In this document: positions 11,597-24,411 of the stretch, piece after piece
Numbering within the stretch: position 1 is the first letter of the stretch
Layout of the letters: each line of letters opens with the position of its first letter
Origin: Sambucus nigra
Lineage: Eukaryota > Streptophyta > Magnoliopsida > Dipsacales > Adoxaceae
Length of the DNA stretch: 64,000 nucleotides
Reading direction: 5' to 3'
Assembly: GCA_949130495.1 (NCBI GenBank)
Contig: OX422211.1
Span: 397,904,049 to 397,968,048, forward strand
Notes under the pieces: generated by a model
Told to the model about the DNA's origin: nothing
Seen by the model: the letters and a program-made list of their open reading frames with translations, nothing else
Databases searched by the model: none
Translations under genes and position numbers: made by a program

Positions 11597-14566
11597 TGTG
11601 GCACCCCGCCTGATTAAATACCGGGCGATCACTCCTTTATTAAATTAAAATCAAGGTGAACAATTGGTTCATTCTTGGCATCACTGTCGAAAAATACTTT
11701 ACCAATTTAAACACCCTAAATAATTAAGCTAAGTGTCAAAACCATTTTAGACATTACTTTCCAAATTCTATTTATAACCAATGATTTAAAACTTTACTTC
11801 AATATTAAAGAATCACACCACAATTATCCTGGAACATATAATCCAAATAATTTAAACATTCAACTAGTTGAATCCAACATTTAATACTTTAAATGAAAAC
11901 ATTCTAGCAATAATAAATCCCAAAGTGTAAGTACTGGAAATAAATGGATTACAATATCCAATAAAACAACTGAAAAATGGAAAGGGCGACACGAGCCCAA
12001 CTGAAATAAATAGTGCTAAGAGTGGAATCAAATAAATGAGGTCGTCTAAGAAAGAGGCCTGCAACTCCCACCTAAGCTGCAGCACGTTCCTTCCAAAGGA
12101 TCCTATGCAAGACGCCCCTGTGGCTGGGCACCTGTAATATATACATATATATACAAGAGAGAAAGGAAAATAGAAACGGGTCAGACCCCGATAGTGTAAA
12201 TGATTTAAAATTTGTTTAGCAAGTATTTAAAATGTTTACAGGCCAATGCAACAACATATTAGTGCGACACTCTCTTGAGAAATTCTCACCTCTATTCTAA
12301 TGTGCACACCTATCGCACTAACCTTCCCAACGGTTTAACTCATCTTATCTTACGTTACTCGTAAGGTTTAAACCAAACAATTCAACTGTTTAAGAAGTAA
12401 ATTTCATTTAGTGAAAGCTCTCATTTTTAACTTTATTTATTAATAAAGTTTTCCAGAAATATACTATACTTTCGAAACAGGTATTTCTCAATTGAAATCA
12501 TTACTCATCTCTTACTTACCATAAACACAGTAGGAAATTCTAAATTTTAGAAATTCATATATATATATTAAATACTCGTATAATATATATATTCTAACAG
12601 CACCCCACATAAAAATTATGGTGCGTGCATACTCTGTTATCCAATCCCCGTACCACTCGTACTAAGGGAAATACAAGTTCAGAATCACTCTCGAGCTGTA
12701 TTAACACATACACAAACAATATTGAGGCGAAGCATAGATTCCAAGTCTCTAAGAGGATGGAACATACCCTCACGTCTCTTAGGACCGTCTGACCATCGAT
12801 CAGATAGCCTGTACCAAGGATATCTATCTTCTAGGGTACGAGTCAATATCCCCCATAAAGGCACATCGAGATAAGACTGTCCCAGCGCGGTAACCTCAGG
12901 GATAGCAAGTAGCGCGGGCATGATTTTCACACGTATATAGTATATGCATAAACACAGTCATATAAATATACTACTATTACCATATCTCTTTAGGTACTTT
13001 TCATCACCCAAAATATAATATGTATCCTTATTTCTAAATCTTTAGTTATCAAGTATAACGGTTCGTCTCTTACTTTAATTGAGGGATTAATCCAACTTAC
13101 TACATAACACTCATGGACTCTATCCTCCCAAGTATAGAATTCAGTAGGTACTCATCTATTTTTCCAACGTAACTATCTTACGCGTCTCTCCCTTTAATGC
13201 ATAATTTCATCGTCCCTTATATGTAAATATCCCAAAATTGTACATCTCATCTTACATTAAAGATCTCATAATTATTCATAAGTCCAAATATTTTAATAAG
13301 GATGTCCAAATATTTCTACTCATTTAATTTGAATTTAACTATTTACAAAGGGGAAATATGAGTCTGCCAGAAGGGGTCGATCGATCGAGGGCAGGGGCTC
13401 GATCGATCGATGCATCGATCGATCGACACTCCTGGTTCGATCGATCGATCAAACAGGTATGCGAATTCTGCAGATTAACAGTTACGGATTTCATAATTTA
13501 ACCTCAATCAAATCCAGATTTTTCACACCCAACTCCCTAAAATTTGTACTACAAATAGTATAAACCCATATTATACATCTTCAACGTAAAGCATGAAATT
13601 TTTCATCAATAACCATAAATTAATAGGCCAAAACTCATATAAATCTCAAGAACCCTAGAATTTCTTTAACATGGTTCTAATCAGTCTTTTTCTAGAAATT
13701 TCTACTCCTAATTCATCATAAATTCGTGGTTAAGCCTCTACATGTGAAGGGTTTCCAGATTATCATTCAAATCATTACTACATGCGATTTTCCTATCTCC
13801 AACATGGATTTTCTTCTACCAAACTCATCCTAATCACCCTAGACTAACATGAACGATGCATTAACGAAAATAAGCAAGATAAATACTTGCCTGGAAATTT
13901 CAAAGTTCTGATTTGATGACGAATTTGGTGTGGTTGCGTTCCCCGTCGTGTGATCTACGCGTTGGTGGTGGTGGCGGTGCAATCGGATGACTTTTTGGCC
14001 TGGGATTGCTTGGAAAACTTTCTTCTTCCCTCTCCTATGGCCGTTCTAAAGTTTTGAGTCTGATAACCCTAAGGGACTATTCCAAATGGCTGATATAGCC
14101 TAATAATTTTCGTGGGTTTAATTACCCAAAAATGCAAAATGTCCAAAATACCCTCCCGGGGTGCTAAATAGGCCTAAAAACGCCCCGAGACCCGAACTAA
14201 ACCCCCGAGTACACTTTTCTGACTATATTGACCCTTCCGGACACTTTAACGCACTCAAAACGCCCATACAAACAACTTATAATTTATTCACTTGTATTAA
14301 TCAATATTTAGTCCCGACGCGACAGGGGCGCGTCCCGACTCAAATTTCCAAAATTGTCATTTTATTCACTCTTGACATTTAATAGAACTAATATTATATT
14401 ACTTTACTCATTAGTAATATTCAACAACAAGTTTCCCATAATTACTAACTCACATCACGTTAATAATTATAAAGTGATTAATTTCCAGATTTATATTAAA
14501 TTAATAACTCACATTAAATTTAATAAATCCCCAAATTAATATAGCATAAAAATACGGGGTATTACA
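11597..14566 (-). mobile_element. Solo LTR E (same superfamily as B/D LTRs)
   Basis: A single 2970-bp LTR with plus-strand ends TGTGGCACCCC and GGGGTATTACA and a perfect 5-bp target duplication GATCC (11592-11596 and 14567-14571). It lies inside B's integrase gene. No internal region or second LTR is present, so it is the product of LTR-LTR recombination. It has the family box at 12115-12133 and strong TCGATCGA palindromes at 13376-13450. Short frames at 11864-12085, 12685-12930, 14161-14382 and 14354-14539 have no recognisable product. Confidence 0.9.
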
Positions 14567-14571
14567 GATCC

Positions 14572-14860
14572 CTCTACGATGTAGGTAATGCCGTGATGAA
14601 ATCCATGGAAATGCTCTCCCATTTCCACATAGGAACCTCTAATGGTTGTAGAAGTCCCACCGGTCTCTGATGGTCCACCTTTACCAACTGACAAGTGGCA
14701 CATTTTGAGACGAATTCGGTAATATCCTTCTTCATTCCGCTCCACCAGTACTTTCTATGCATGTCCTGATACATCTTATCCCCGTCGAGATGCACTACAA
14801 ATCGGGAACAGTGCGACTCTGTCATCACCTTGTGTCATAAATCTTCATCCTCGGGGACAA
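14572..14860 (-). pseudogene. Element B integrase, zinc-binding N-terminus
   Basis: The open piece 14574-14828 reads ESHCSRFVVHLDGDKMYQDM, then KYWWSGMKKDITEFVSKCATCQLVK and MDFITALP. The second His of the HHCC zinc site (FVVHLDGDK) and the Cys pair CATC are visible, as is the first catalytic Asp in MDF. It is cut by solo LTR E at 14571, and the rest of the core is at 11323-11591. Confidence 0.85.
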
Positions 14861-15703
14861 CTAATCTCCCATTGAAATGTAAGCCTCCGTCTGAACCCAT
14901 GGTGTAAGACTCAGCCCCTCGGCTAAAAGCCTTACTATCTGACTTTGGCAGAACAGATCATCTGCCTGAACCTGTACTACTCCCATAATAATCTGGGGTG
15001 TAATCATTATTGCAGACATAAACGATAGAGCCATCGCATCCTGGTGCCCTAACTCCTTCCATTTCGCTTTCCACACCTCGGCTAACTCACCAACTAGCCT
15101 ACGCCTCAACGCGTCTGCTACCACATTAGCCTTACCTGGGTGGTATTGGATATCAAATTGATAATCCTTCACGAACTCAAGCCACTGACGTCGATGCATA
15201 TTTAATTCCTTTTGTGTGAAGAGGTACGGTAGTGATTTATGGTCCGTGAATAAGTGAAATTTCTCCCCTAGGAGGTAGTGTTTCCAAATTCGAAGTGCGA
15301 ACACGACCGCTGCTAACTCCAAGTCGTGGGTGGGGTAATTCCTCTCGTGAGGCTTAAGCTTACGGGAGGCATACACTATATCCTGATCTTCCTGCTGAAG
15401 TATACCTCCAAGTCCTAATAAGGACGCATCAGTGTAGACTAGATACTCCACTCCCGACCTAGGTAATGCTAACACTGGTGATGAGGTTAACTTATCTTTT
15501 AACTCATCGAAGGCTAGCTGACAGGCGTCACTCCAGATAAGTGACACCCCTTTGCGAGTCAAATGCGTCAACGGACCCGCTATCTTTGAAAACCCTCGAA
15601 TGAACCTCCTATAGTATCCGGATAAACCCAAGAAACTGCATATCTTAGTCGGTGTCGTGGGCTGCCCCCACTCCCTCACCGCTGACACCTTCCCCGGATC
15701 CAT
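14861..15703 (-). pseudogene. Element B reverse transcriptase thumb, RNase H and linker
   Basis: A 280-codon open piece. The first part is the thumb and connection ([25 protein letters not shown]). The RNase H region follows with [29 protein letters not shown] and [11 protein letters not shown], then the linker [15 protein letters not shown]. It lies 13 bases and one frame from the reverse transcriptase piece at 15717-16394, so at least one frameshift separates them. In the live element this part degrades the RNA of the RNA-DNA hybrid. Confidence 0.88.
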
Positions 15704-15716
15704 GAATATTCCTCTA

Positions 15717-16394
15717 TCAGAGATGATATGCCCCCAAAAACTGTACCTCCTTTAGCCAAAACCCATATTTCTTGTATTTTGCATACATCTGATGCTGACA
15801 CAGTGTCTGCAAAACCAGCCTCAAGTGCTCGGCATGGTACTCCTCGGTCTGTGAGTAAACCAGAATGTCATCTATGAATACGACGATAAACTGGTCTAAG
15901 AATTCTCTGAACACTCTGTTCATAAAGTCCATGAACACGACTGGGGCGTTGGTTAGCCCGAAGGGCATAACCGTGAATTCATAGGAACCATATCTCGTTA
16001 GGAAAGCAGTCTTTGATACGTCATGTTCCCTGATACGTAGTTGATGGTACCCCGATATCAAATCAATCTTTGAGAAGAAATTCGCTCCACTCAACTGGTC
16101 GAACAAGTCATCGATTCGAGGCAACGGATATTTGTTCCATATCATGACTTTGTTCAATTCCTTGTAATCAACACATAATCTCAACGATCCATCCCTCTTC
16201 TTAATGAACAATACGGGGGCACCCCACGGCAAAGTACTCCGATGGATAAACCCCTGCCCTAACAACTGCACAATCTGGTCACGCAACTCCCTCATCTCTG
16301 CTAGAGCCATATGGTAAGGTGCGGATGCTATGGGTCGAGTATCTGGTGCTAAATCAATGACGAAGTCTATCTCTCTACTCGGTGGTAACCCCAA
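15717..16394 (-). pseudogene. Element B reverse transcriptase (palm and fingers)
   Basis: 225 codons with the gypsy hallmarks in order: [46 protein letters not shown], the MPFGLTNAP motif and the catalytic [10 protein letters not shown]. The two Asp of FIDD are present. The N-terminal connection to protease is broken by stops between 16395 and 16537. It copies element RNA into DNA in an intact element; here it is a fragment. Confidence 0.9.
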
Positions 16395-16429
16395 AATTTC
16401 CTGAAATACATCGGCAAACTCTCAAACTA

Positions 16430-16935
16430 CATGAATCGAATCAAGCAGTACCACAACCTCCGTAGAGGTCTCATCCTCTATATAGTATAAATGCGTGGAC
16501 GACCCTTAGAGCGAGGCATCGCCAATAAGAACATCTCCTACCCGGGTATGGGAAAAACTATACTCTTACTATAACATTCAATCATGGACCTATACCTGAC
16601 AAGCCAATCCATACCCACAATCGAGTCGTACTCGGACATGTCTAATACGAGCATGTCAGCGGGTAAGATAAACCTCCCAATCTCTATGATTACCCCTCGA
16701 CAAATGAATGAAATAATGAAACCCCTACTCAATGGCGAATCCACACAAGTGGTCGTACCCTCTGCTGTATCAAATAATCCCGTAGTACACGCACACCCCG
16801 TGGAAATAAAGCAGTGTGTGGCTCCCGTGTCAAATAAAATGCACCCCAAAGTCCCCTGGATATAAAACATACCCTCAATCGCTGGTGGGTCCTACGGGAC
16901 TGTGACCTGGTGCAGATTGTAAACTCGTCCATACT
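16430..16935 (-). pseudogene. Element B retropepsin-like protease
   Basis: The open piece 16538-16870 contains the active-site motif LFDTGATHCFIS, then the flap and the GMDWLVRY segment typical of gypsy proteases. The catalytic Asp-Thr-Gly is intact. The segments toward reverse transcriptase (16430-16537) and toward gag (16871-16935) read in other frames or contain stops. Shadow frames on the plus strand here are not genes. Confidence 0.85.
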
Positions 16936-17941
16936 GAAGCTGCCCTTGTTAAATTGGGGCTACTGGGATGGGTGGCAATGCTACCATCTGTGGAGGTGCT
17001 AGGAGGGCTGTGGGAAATAACGGTCTATGGGGTTCCTAACGGACACCCTGCTGCTGCTGGCCCCTACCTATCTGAGGACAGTCCTGGCATTTGTTGATAA
17101 TGTTTCCACACATGAAACATCTCCCTGGGAAAGGTCATCCCCTCTGTCCCTGCTGCTGTCCCCGGACCTGATGGTCGTTACCACCCCTCCCTTGGCCATT
17201 TTGGCCCTGCTGAAACTGCTGATGGCCTTGCTGGCCCTGATGGCCGTGTTGACCCTGATGGTCATGTCGAAAGCCTCCCTACCCAGGTCTAAATCCTCCT
17301 GACCTAAACCTCTTAGGATATCCTTGTTGGGAACCGTGATCACTGTGCCTATGCTGGCCCTGAACTTTCTGTGCCCCACCGGCACCATTTTCTCCTGCCC
17401 TACCCTGCTGGCTCGACTCTCCCATCTTCTTAACCTCGGACAAGTGGAAGCGGTTGTCTTGGAAGTGGAGTAGTGCTGCGTTAACCACATCTGAATAGGT
17501 GTCCAGGGAGAGATTGCGTATTAAATGCTAGAAGATCCTCCATGTCAACCCATCCATGAAGCGCTGAATATTCTTCTCTTCGGTCAAAATCTCACTCGGC
17601 ACAATGTTAAGCAGATTAGTAAACTCTGCCTCATATTCTGCCACGGTCCTTCCCTCCTACTTCAGATTTGCTAACTTTCGACTTATCTCTGGATAGACAG
17701 CTGAAGGAAAATACTTGCGGTAGAACCGTACCCAAAAGTCTCGAATACTGAGTGTGTCTCTCTCCTCAGTGGTGGTGATGGACTCCCACCACTGCAGTGC
17801 TGCCCCCACTAATTTGAATGTGGCAAAAAACATGAATATGTACTTTCGTGCACTCATGCATCCTCAAATGCCATTGGATGTCCTTTTTCCATTGGCTTGC
17901 TACGACTACATCGGAGCTCCCTGAAAACTACGGAGGATGCG
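16936..17941 (-). pseudogene. Element B gag, C-terminal two thirds
   Basis: Several frames together give a gypsy gag: 17657-17857 has LVGAALQWWESITTTEERDT and FWVRFYRKYFPSAV, the core capsid signature. 17279-17488 has ALLHFQDNRFHL and the Q/G-rich linker. At 17085-17130 the zinc knuckle reads CFMCGNIINKCQDC, in which the conserved His is replaced by Asn. Reading frame changes show indels. Element A inserted at 17941/17942, and the N-terminus continues at 27142-27378. Gag packages element RNA. Confidence 0.8.
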
Positions 17942-20211
17942 TGTCACGACCCCGACCCAAAATAGTATTAGGGAACGAGTGTCTTGACATGCCACCAAGG
18001 CAACAAATATTCTGATTTAATTGTTTCCTTAAATAAATGCAACGGATATATTATCACATGGTTATGAATCATAAAATACTGAAAGTAAATGAATTACGTC
18101 ATCAGAGCTTTCTAAAGGAAACTTCATATATATTAAAAGTAACAACGAGTTACAACTTAAGAAAAAATTTAAACCTTATTACAAGAGATCCAGACATGCT
18201 CTAAATAAACATTTTACAAAAAGAGCTCTAAAAGCTAAATTTTCAATATAGTCCATTTTCGTTGCGTCCGTGAGCCTAAACGTTTCCTGAAAAATGTTTA
18301 TTTATACAACATCAGCTAAAAGCCGAATGAGGTTCAATCTCCAGACATTCCAGGGTTTTCAGAAAATAGATACCTATTCAAGTCAAAGGAGAAGGCATAT
18401 ACATATATGGAGAGGAACTTGCAGTAAATAGATATAATTTTGAAATGAAATTATATATATCACAATTGGATAGCTCAGAATAAGAATAATGCAACAAATC
18501 CAATGTGGTATCTTTTTCTTTCAATCATATCATTTTAATGGTCAAGTACACTCTAATACCGTATTCTTCTACCGTATTATACCCCGGTAGTTGAGGGTCA
18601 ATCGAACTAGTTCGTGACAACGCCTTATTTAGGGCACACCAGCGATAACCCAGCTGGGAAGGTCAGTCAGTAAAGAGGTCCCTTAGGCCGAATCAGATTT
18701 TCAGAATTCAAATCAGATGTTTATATGGAGAGATATAAACATATAACAAACGACGTAAATCATCAGTGTCACATGAATTTTGAGAATAAAACCAGTTCAC
18801 AAAATATATATAGTTTGCATAATATCATATAATCAAAATACACAAGGAATGTCAGAGTACTCACCCAAAATGGAGGTCAAATTTACTGGTATTGAGTCTT
18901 CGATCACACGTTAATCTGATAAAGATTTAAGTACACGTTCTAAGGTCCAGTTTATACTATACTTTAATAATAACTTCCTCTTTTAAGGGATTACTTAATC
19001 TCTATTTGTTAACTTTCAAAACTCATTGATCGTAATTGAATAATTCAATTCATAGTCTTTCCTCATCAGTCGGTTCCCAGTAGAGATGGAGGGTCACAGG
19101 GGCACCACTTAAATACCAACTCATCTAGACAGAACATTTCCGGATTCATTCCCAGTAGAGATGGAGGGTCACAGGGGCACCACTTAAATACCATCTCATC
19201 TAGACACAACTTCACCGGGCCTGACTTTGGAATTACTTAAATCAGATTCCATAATAACGAGCAATTTCTTTAAAAAGAATTATTTTTAAAAGCGTATAAT
19301 TTCAAACAAGTTTATAAAATTAACTTGGATTTGTTCTAAATTTTAAGTTTTGATTAGTGAATTCTTTATTGTATTTTACCAGCATAACTACTAAGTAAAG
19401 CTATAAAACAATAAATTAAAACTATAAAGATGCATTATAACATTAAGATTACCTTAAGATGAATATCCCTAAGAACTTCTTCTTAGACTTTCTCACACTT
19501 TCTCTCACTATTTCTTTCTATAATTCTCAAGGAATTGGTGTGAGATTCAAATGATCCCCCAAAGGCCCTATTTATAGTTTTCCAAATATCCCACGGTGTT
19601 GACACGTGTCTTGGTGATAAGGTTTTACTTTGGTGAGTCGTCGTTCACGTGTCGTGCAACGGATCAGCCTTGCAGTCTTGGTTTACCAAACGGCGACACG
19701 TGTTTTTTTCCTTTTTCTAGAGGATTTACATGAGTTTTATCCTTTCCTATAGAGGTGACACGTGTGCAGTGGATGTGTTCAAAAACCGAGCACGAGGTGT
19801 CGAGGATAGGTATTAAGGGTATAAGGGTCATTTCGGACCTGAAGGGTATTTTGGTAATTTCACACCATATATTTTCAATATTTCTTTTAGGTCACTGAAA
19901 ATATTTTATTTACGAAAAGGCCCCTTTTTATTTTTCATTTTGGTCCCTAAAACTTTCTTTATTAAAACCAAGTCCCTAAAGTTTCATAAAGATGTATTTT
20001 CTACCCCAAAACTTATTACTTAGCTTAGGATGTACCATAAAATCTCAATCTGACCCATTTTACCGTTGATTCTTCAAATTGAAAAATGGGATTTGTCAAA
20101 TTAAGAACTCGGAATATCATATATGTAATAATATATCATTATTAGATAGTAAGTATGACGAAATTGAAAGAAGACAATTATATATTAGAATAATAAAATA
20201 GGGTTATTACA
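17942..20211 (-). repeat. Element A 3' LTR
   Basis: TGTCACGACC...GGGTTATTACA on the plus strand. Equal in length to 24872-27141. It contains a 75-bp-period duplication (19076-19210) around the segment CCCAGTAGAGATGGAGGGTC, a TATA box on the minus strand at 19565-19578 and four ACGTG boxes at 19601-19766. No coding content. Confidence 0.95.
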
Positions 20212-20226
20212 TCTTACCCTCCTTAT
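20212..20226 (-). other. Polypurine tract of element A
   Basis: Plus strand TCTTACCCTCCTTAT; minus strand AAGGAGGGTAAGA directly before the LTR start TGTAATAACCC. It primes second-strand synthesis in LTR elements. Confidence 0.75.
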
Positions 20227-20256
20227 AAAAAGTTTGGTACCCAAACTTTACTTACA

Positions 20257-21684
20257 TTAATTTCCAAAAAGGTGTGGATATCGCTCTTTTATTTCTTCTT
20301 CCCGCTCCCATGTTGCTTCTTCAACAGAATGATTCCGCCATAATACTTTGACTAGTGGAATAACCTTGGTTCGTAATATTTGATCTTTATGGTCCAAGAT
20401 TTCCACTGGATGCTCAATGTATGTCAAATCTTCTCTAACTTGAAGAGGCTCATGACTTAAGATATGTGCTGGATCAGGGATGTATTTCTTCATCATTGAA
20501 ACATGAAACACATTATGCACACTCGAGAGTTCAGGGGGTAAGGCTATTCGATACGCAACAACACCTATCCTTTCAAGGATTTCAAAAGGTCCTATGTATC
20601 TTGGACTCAACTTTCCTTTCTTCCCAAATCGTATTACTCCCTTTGTTGGTGATACTCGTAAGAAAACATAGTCTCCTCTTTGGAATTCTAACGGTCGATG
20701 CCGATTGTCAGCATAACTCTTTTGACGGCTTTGAGCGATTTGAAGTCGGTCTTGTATCAATTTCACTTTCTCTGCTGTGACCTGAATCAATTCTGGTCCC
20801 AATAATTTTCTTTCTCCAACTTCTACCCAACATGTAGGAGAACGACACCTTCTACCATAGAGTGCCTCATACGGAGTCATTTGAATACTTGCTTGATAGC
20901 TATTATTATATGCAAATTCCACTAACGGTAAATGATCGTCCCAATTCCCCTTCAAATCAAGTACATATGCCCTAAGCATATCCTCTAAGGTTTGGATGGT
21001 TCTCTCCGATTGTCCGTCTATTTGAGGATGAAAAGCGGTGCTGAAATTCAATTTTGTTCCCATGGCTACTTGTAGGCTTTTCCAAAAGCGAGACACGAAT
21101 CTAGGGGCACGATCAGAAACAATTGAAACTGGGGTTCCATGAAGCTTAATAATTTCCCGTATATACAATTTAGCTAACTTTTCTAAGGAATGGGTAATCT
21201 TAATGGCAAGAAAATGAGCAGATTTAGTTAACCTATCAATAATTACCCAAATGGAATCATTACCATTGGAACTCCTTGGTAGCCCTGTCATAAAATCCAT
21301 GGTAATATGTTCCCACTTCCACTCAGGGATTGGTAAAGGTTGTAATAGTCCTGATGGTTTCTGATGTTCAGCTTTTACTTGTTGACAGATCAAACACTGA
21401 GATACAAACTCTGCTATCTCCCTTTTCATGTTATTCCACCAAAACACTTCTCGGAGATCTCTGTACATCTTGGTATTTCCGGGATGAACTGTGAATCTCG
21501 AGTAATGACCTTCCTCCAAAATTTGCCTCTTTAGTTGGGCATCACCAGGTATACAGACTCTATTTCCAAACCTTAATATATCATCTCGTATCACAAATTT
21601 AATTATCTTCCCTTCAATAACCTCTTCTTTAATCCTCCTCAATTGTGGGTCATTTACTTGTGCAACTTTAATTCTTTCCATCAA
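20257..21684 (-). pseudogene. Element A integrase and chromodomain (end of gag-pol)
   Basis: 475 codons in the same frame as the pieces upstream, after a TAA at 21691-21693. Zinc site: H60 and H67 in GHYSRFTVHPGN, C97 and C100 in CLIC. Catalytic core: D130 in TMDFMTGLP, D191 in SDRAPRF and E227 in GQSERT, giving the D-D-35-E spacing; the residue after the second Asp region is Ala where SDRDPRF is usual. The GKKGKLSPRYIGPF segment follows. The chromodomain at about 425-475 includes LVKVLWRNHSVEEATWEREE and ends in ERYPHLF. All catalytic residues are present, so the domain itself could be sound although the frame upstream is broken. Confidence 0.92.
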
Positions 21685-21690
21685 CGTGGG

Positions 21691-22158
21691 TTATATTTGT
21701 AAGTTTGCGATTATTCCTCCTTCGCCATAAATACGTACATCTATTTCCATACTTCTCAAATCTTTCAATAGAGCTTCCTGGCTGGTAATAAGACATGCTA
21801 AATTTGGTGTAGACTTTCTACTCAACGCATCGGCAACTACATTAGCTTTCCCCGGGTGATAGTGAATATTTACATCATAATCCTTCATCAATTCTAACCA
21901 CCTCCTTTGTCTCATGTTTAATTCCTTCTGAGTAAGGATATATTTCAAACTTTTATGATCGGTATAAATCTCACAAGTCTCACCATACAAATAATGTCTC
22001 CAAATCTTAAGATCAAAAATTACCGCTGCTAATTCTAAGTCATGGGTTGGATAATTTTGCTCATGAGGTTTTAACTGTCTCGAGGCATAAGCTACTACTT
22101 TTCCATTTTGCATTAGCACACATCCCAAACCATTTTTAGAAGCATCACTATAAATCAC
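21691..22158 (-). pseudogene. Element A RNase H segment of gag-pol
   Basis: Open from 22158 to a TAA at 21691-21693, in the frame of the preceding and following pieces. Motifs [55 protein letters not shown] and the linker [15 protein letters not shown]. The upstream boundary is a TGA at 22165-22167. Both stops are one substitution from sense codons: TGA from CGA would be a C-to-T change, and TAA from CAA likewise, consistent with decay of methylated DNA. That origin is inference. Confidence 0.9.
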
Positions 22159-22164
22159 AAATCC

Positions 22165-24411
22165 TCATGTACCGGAAGGAATAGTCAAAATTAGGGCAGT
22201 TACTAGTCGATTCTTAAGTTCTCGAAAACTATTCTCAACTTCCTCAGACCATTCATATTTCACCGTCTTTTGTGTTAACCTAGACAGAGGTTTGGCAATA
22301 CTAGAAAATCCTTCAACAAATCTTCGATAATAACCTGCTAATCCTAGGAAACTACGAATCTCCGTTACATTAGTTGGTCTTGGCCAATCTAGTATAGCCT
22401 CGATCTTTTGAGGATCAACCGACACTCCCTCCTTGGATATGACATGTCCTAGAAAAGAAACACTAGGCAACCAAAATTCACACTTCTTTAATTTTGCATA
22501 TAATTTCTCTTTCCTAAGGATTTGTAATACTATCTCCAAATGCTTCTTGTGTTCTTCAATACCTTTGGAATAAATAAGGATGTCATCAATGAAAACAACC
22601 ACACACTGATCCAGATATTTCCTAAACACTCTATTCATCATATCCATAAAAGCGGCTGGTGCATTAGTTAATCCAAATGGCATCACAAGAAATTCATAGT
22701 GACCATATCTAGTACGAAAAGCTGATTTCGAAATATCCTCTTCCTTAATCTTCAATTGGTGATAGCCTGACCTAAGGTCAATCTTCAAAAATACTTGTGC
22801 ACCTTGCAGTTGGTGAAACAAATCATCTATACGAGGTAAGGGATATTTATTCTTAATGGTCACCTTATTTAGTTCACGATAATCTATACATAACCTCATC
22901 GTTCCATCCTTCTTTTTAACAAATAACACTGGAGCACCCCAAGGGGATATACTAGGTCTAATAAAACTCTTGTCTAATAGATCTTGTAATTGAACTTTTA
23001 ATTCCCTTAACTCTAAAGGTGCCATGCGATAAGGTGGTTTTGAGATTGGTGTGGTTCCAGGAACAAGGTCAATGGTAAATTCTACTTCTCTACTAGGAGG
23101 TAGACTGGGCAAATCATCTGGAAAAACATCTGGAAAAAGCCTAGCTATAGGGATATCTTCTAAACTAGGCTCTTTTGTTTGTAAATCAATAACACTGGCA
23201 AGGAATCCTTGACATCCTTTCTTAAGAAAACTACAAGCTTGCATTGCAGAGATAATACGCATGGGAGATAAGATGCTAGTTCCTTCAAAACTGAATTCTG
23301 GTTGGTTAGGAATTTGGAAAATAACTCTCTTCTCAAAACAATCCACCCTAGCATGATATGATGCTAACCAATCCATCCCCAAAATGACTTCAAAATCTCT
23401 TATGTCTAAAACTATCAAATCAGCGAATAGTTTATGACTATTGACATTTATAGGGCAAGACTTATATACTAATGTTCCCGTCAATAACTCACCCGAAGGA
23501 GTAGAAACGTGTATGATATGATTCAAGGATTCAGGAATATTAGGAAAGCGATTAACAAAACGCACAGACACAAATGAATGGGTAGAACCAGGATCAATTA
23601 AAACTTGAAAAGGTTGTGCACATATAGAAAGTGTACCTGACACTACTGCATTAGAAGCCTTTGCATCAGAAAGATTAAAGACTCTACCTTGTCTTCCCTG
23701 ATCCATATTGTCATTAGAAGTCTTTGTTTCCGCCTTCCCTTTGTTAGGACAATCTCGCATTTTATGCCCCTTTTGGCCACACCCAAAGCAACTCCCCATC
23801 TCCAGGTAACACGGACGCCCTCTATGAATATTACCACAACGTTGGCATTTATTAACATTAGAGGTTTTGTTTACTAAAGGTTGCCCTATATTAGGTATAG
23901 TCCTAAAGGGTTTGTTATTGGGGTTCCTTCCTCTTTGTTCTCCAAACTTCCTCTTCCCCTCTCTAACTTGATTATATTCTTCACTATCCTTCTCAGCTAT
24001 TGTTGCCCTAGCCACCACGTCATTATATGCTGTCAACTTTAGGATGGAAATTTGGCTACGAATATTCAACCTTAACCCACGTTCAAACTTCTTGGCTCTT
24101 AAAACATCGGTTATCACAACATGAGGTGCGAAACGGGATAACTCAGTAAACTTTGCCTCATATTGACTAACCGTCATATTTCCTTGAACCAGACCCATGA
24201 AGTCATCTGCTTTTTGGTCTTGCACCGTTTCGGGAAAGTATTTCTCGTAGAAGGTCACTAAGAAGTCATTCCAACCTATGGGATTATTCCTTTCCCCATT
24301 CATTCTCTTAGTCATTCTCCACCAATGTTCTGCTTCACCTTCTAACATGAATGTTCCAAATAAAACCAGTTGTTCATCTGTACACTTAAGAACATCGAAC
24401 ATCTTTTCCAT
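22165..24411 (-). pseudogene. Element A gag (C-terminal), protease and reverse transcriptase
   Basis: 748 codons. Capsid part at 20-100 ([28 protein letters not shown]). Zinc knuckle C208-C211-H216-C221 ([14 protein letters not shown]), preceded by a second Cys cluster ([13 protein letters not shown]). Protease active site at 271-280 ([10 protein letters not shown]) and GMDWLASYH near 345. Reverse transcriptase from about 440: [42 protein letters not shown] and catalytic FIDD at 607-610, then the thumb [11 protein letters not shown]. The frame begins directly after a TAA at 24412-24414 and ends at TGA 22165-22167. Confidence 0.92.

Noticed and set aside
16584..17302. Plus-strand ORFs over protease and gag of B
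   Set aside because: Opposite-strand shadows of recognised gag and protease sequence.
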